From the NCBI RefSeq assembly GCF_902713425.1, contig NW_026708843.1, positions 135,083-199,082 of the forward strand: a DNA stretch of 64,000 nucleotides, given 5' to 3'. Below are positions 63,951-64,000 of this stretch, piece by piece. Under the pieces are notes generated by a model. That model worked only from the letters and a program-made list of their open reading frames with translations. It was not told the origin of the DNA and ran no database searches. This DNA comes from Acipenser ruthenus (Eukaryota; Chordata; Actinopteri; Acipenseriformes; Acipenseridae). Made by a program: the position numbers and the translations under genes. Position 1 is the stretch's first letter, and each line of letters opens with the position of its first letter.

Positions 63951-64000
63951 TTCTTCATATATTCTTCAATGATGTTATTGTATCAACCACACACACACAC

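Overview
The window looks like a repeat-laden piece of a ray-finned fish genome. Introns with GT-AG borders are everywhere. There are tRNA-derived SINEs and LINE 3' ends sharing the fish L2-type tail (the 'aagtcgccctggataagggcgtctgctaag' type of end), many (ATT)n, (AT)n and (CA)n tracts, and genes typical of fish immune loci (a finTRIM-style TRIM, FAT10-like ubiquitin folds, V-J/C1 inhibitory receptors). A non-teleost fish such as a sturgeon or paddlefish is a guess from the repeat style, not a demonstrated assignment.

Layout, left to right. 0-8.4 kb: two possible exons of an unknown minus-strand gene (255-411 and 3206-3355), a large 40-bp minisatellite, and a duplicated copy of the first exon and promoter of the small ubiquitin-like gene that lies further right (6164-6190). 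10.1-17.9 kb, plus: a FAT10-like protein with two ubiquitin folds and no terminal Gly-Gly. 21.2-19.4 kb, minus: a 99-residue single ubiquitin-fold protein, also without Gly-Gly. 23.4-32.0 kb, plus: a 12-exon membrane-anchored dynamin/EHD-like GTPase of 441 residues. 37.1-34.9 kb, minus: ciliary neurotrophic factor in its usual two exons. 42.6-49.0 kb, plus: an intact V-J + C1 + transmembrane + ITIM receptor. 50.9-57.1 kb, plus: its sister copy, with a stop codon at the V-domain tryptophan and an intron-like insertion inside the V exon. 61.9-58.3 kb, minus: a complete RING/B-box/coiled-coil/PRY-SPRY TRIM with an interferon-response element just upstream of its ATG. All exon joins given are in frame and were worked out by hand from splice sites.

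The rest is repeats: eight arrays of one 40-bp minisatellite, arrays with units of about 46, 47, 52, 79, 80 and 91 bp, at least three SINE families, L2-like and CR1-like LINE ends, Tc1-like and foldback MITEs, and hammerhead-like motifs. Three first exons (the duplicated ubiquitin-like exon, the GTPase, CNTF) each lie between oppositely oriented arrays of the same 40-bp repeat.

As a set, the genes suggest an innate-immune neighbourhood: inhibitory receptors, an interferon-type TRIM, FAT10-like modifiers, a dynamin-like GTPase and an IL-6-family cytokine. That the set works together is inference from proximity. I saw no retroviral or other virus-like element.
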